This document shows positions 22,849 to 22,968 of a DNA stretch of 22,968 nt, one piece after another. The notes below the pieces were generated by a model, which saw only the letters and a list, made by a program, of their open reading frames with translations, was not told where the DNA came from and did not search any database. The first letter of the stretch is position 1, and each line of letters opens with the position of its first letter. A program made the position numbers and the translations under genes. Origin of the DNA: Desulfobacterales bacterium. Its GTDB lineage: Bacteria; Desulfobacterota; Desulfobulbia; Desulfobulbales; BM004. The stretch covers positions 1 to 22,968 of the forward strand of contig JAUXHH010000006.1 of the NCBI GenBank assembly GCA_030621655.1, given 5' to 3'.

Positions 22849-22968
22849 TTTCCTGGATCTGTGAGATGCCGTTTGCAGCCCATTTTCAGCGTCATCGTCG
22901 ATCCGGCATGGGAAAACCATAGCCGAAGTGATTCTTCCTCGGAGTCTCCCGTTGGTCGTTTATGCCCT

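Noticed and set aside
22827..22968. Minus-strand frame open from the right edge to a TAG at 22829-22827
   Set aside because: Only 46 codons are visible, it overlaps the end of the MBL-fold gene, and the sequence does not match any family I recognise; it might be the end of a gene outside the window but cannot be supported.

Overview
This window looks like ordinary chromosome from a Gram-negative bacterium, most likely an anaerobic or microaerophilic member of the Desulfobacterota (a Desulfobulbia-like lineage is my best guess). The support is indirect: several lipoproteins with lipoboxes, OmpA-type peptidoglycan-binding domains, an AsmA-family protein, a di-haem c-type peroxidase, a class II (B12-dependent) ribonucleotide reductase as the only reductase gene in view, and AT-leaning base composition. 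I see no tRNA, rRNA, insertion sequence, integrase, phage gene or CRISPR array.

Layout. Bases 1-230 are an edge region with only weak coding candidates. On the minus strand, 2676 down to 269 is a compact three-gene unit: a His/Met-rich lipoprotein with two YtkA/FixH-like domains, a MauG/CcP-like di-haem cytochrome c peroxidase, and a 71-residue membrane protein. Divergent from it, 2982-6923 encodes an envelope operon (AsmA family, YihY/BrkB family, DUF4126). Then come two single-gene units, 7066-8487 and 8724-9884. They encode paralogous lipoproteins with a VWA domain and an OmpA C-terminal domain, and each is followed by its own strong and clearly related terminator. A secreted subtilisin-like protease with an N-terminal STN-like domain follows (10066-11502), then an EamA-type transporter.

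From 12552 to 14954 lies nrdJ. Its promoter region carries a good NrdR box plus a degenerate second box exactly 32 bp away that overlaps a near-consensus sigma-70 promoter. A start-less DUF1566 remnant (minus strand) abuts and overlaps the 5' end of mutY, whose C-terminal Nudix box is nearly intact. The rest is a GH15 glucoamylase-like hydrolase, a YhdH/AcuI-type reductase, a dodecin lacking the usual flavin-stacking Trp, an unrecognised exported protein on the minus strand, and a two-gene unit of an MFS (UMF1-type) transporter and an MBL-fold hydrolase.

The most interesting places are: (a) the di-haem enzyme plus Met/His-rich lipoprotein plus small membrane protein cluster, which resembles in outline the MbnH/MbnP 'enzyme plus metal-binding partner' arrangement; (b) the duplicated VWA-OmpA lipoproteins, which diverged in their metal site and linker, next to an STN-subtilase fusion; and (c) the NrdR/promoter architecture of nrdJ. 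Most of the window is otherwise housekeeping or envelope gene content. Family names are my own recognition from sequence motifs; no database search was run.
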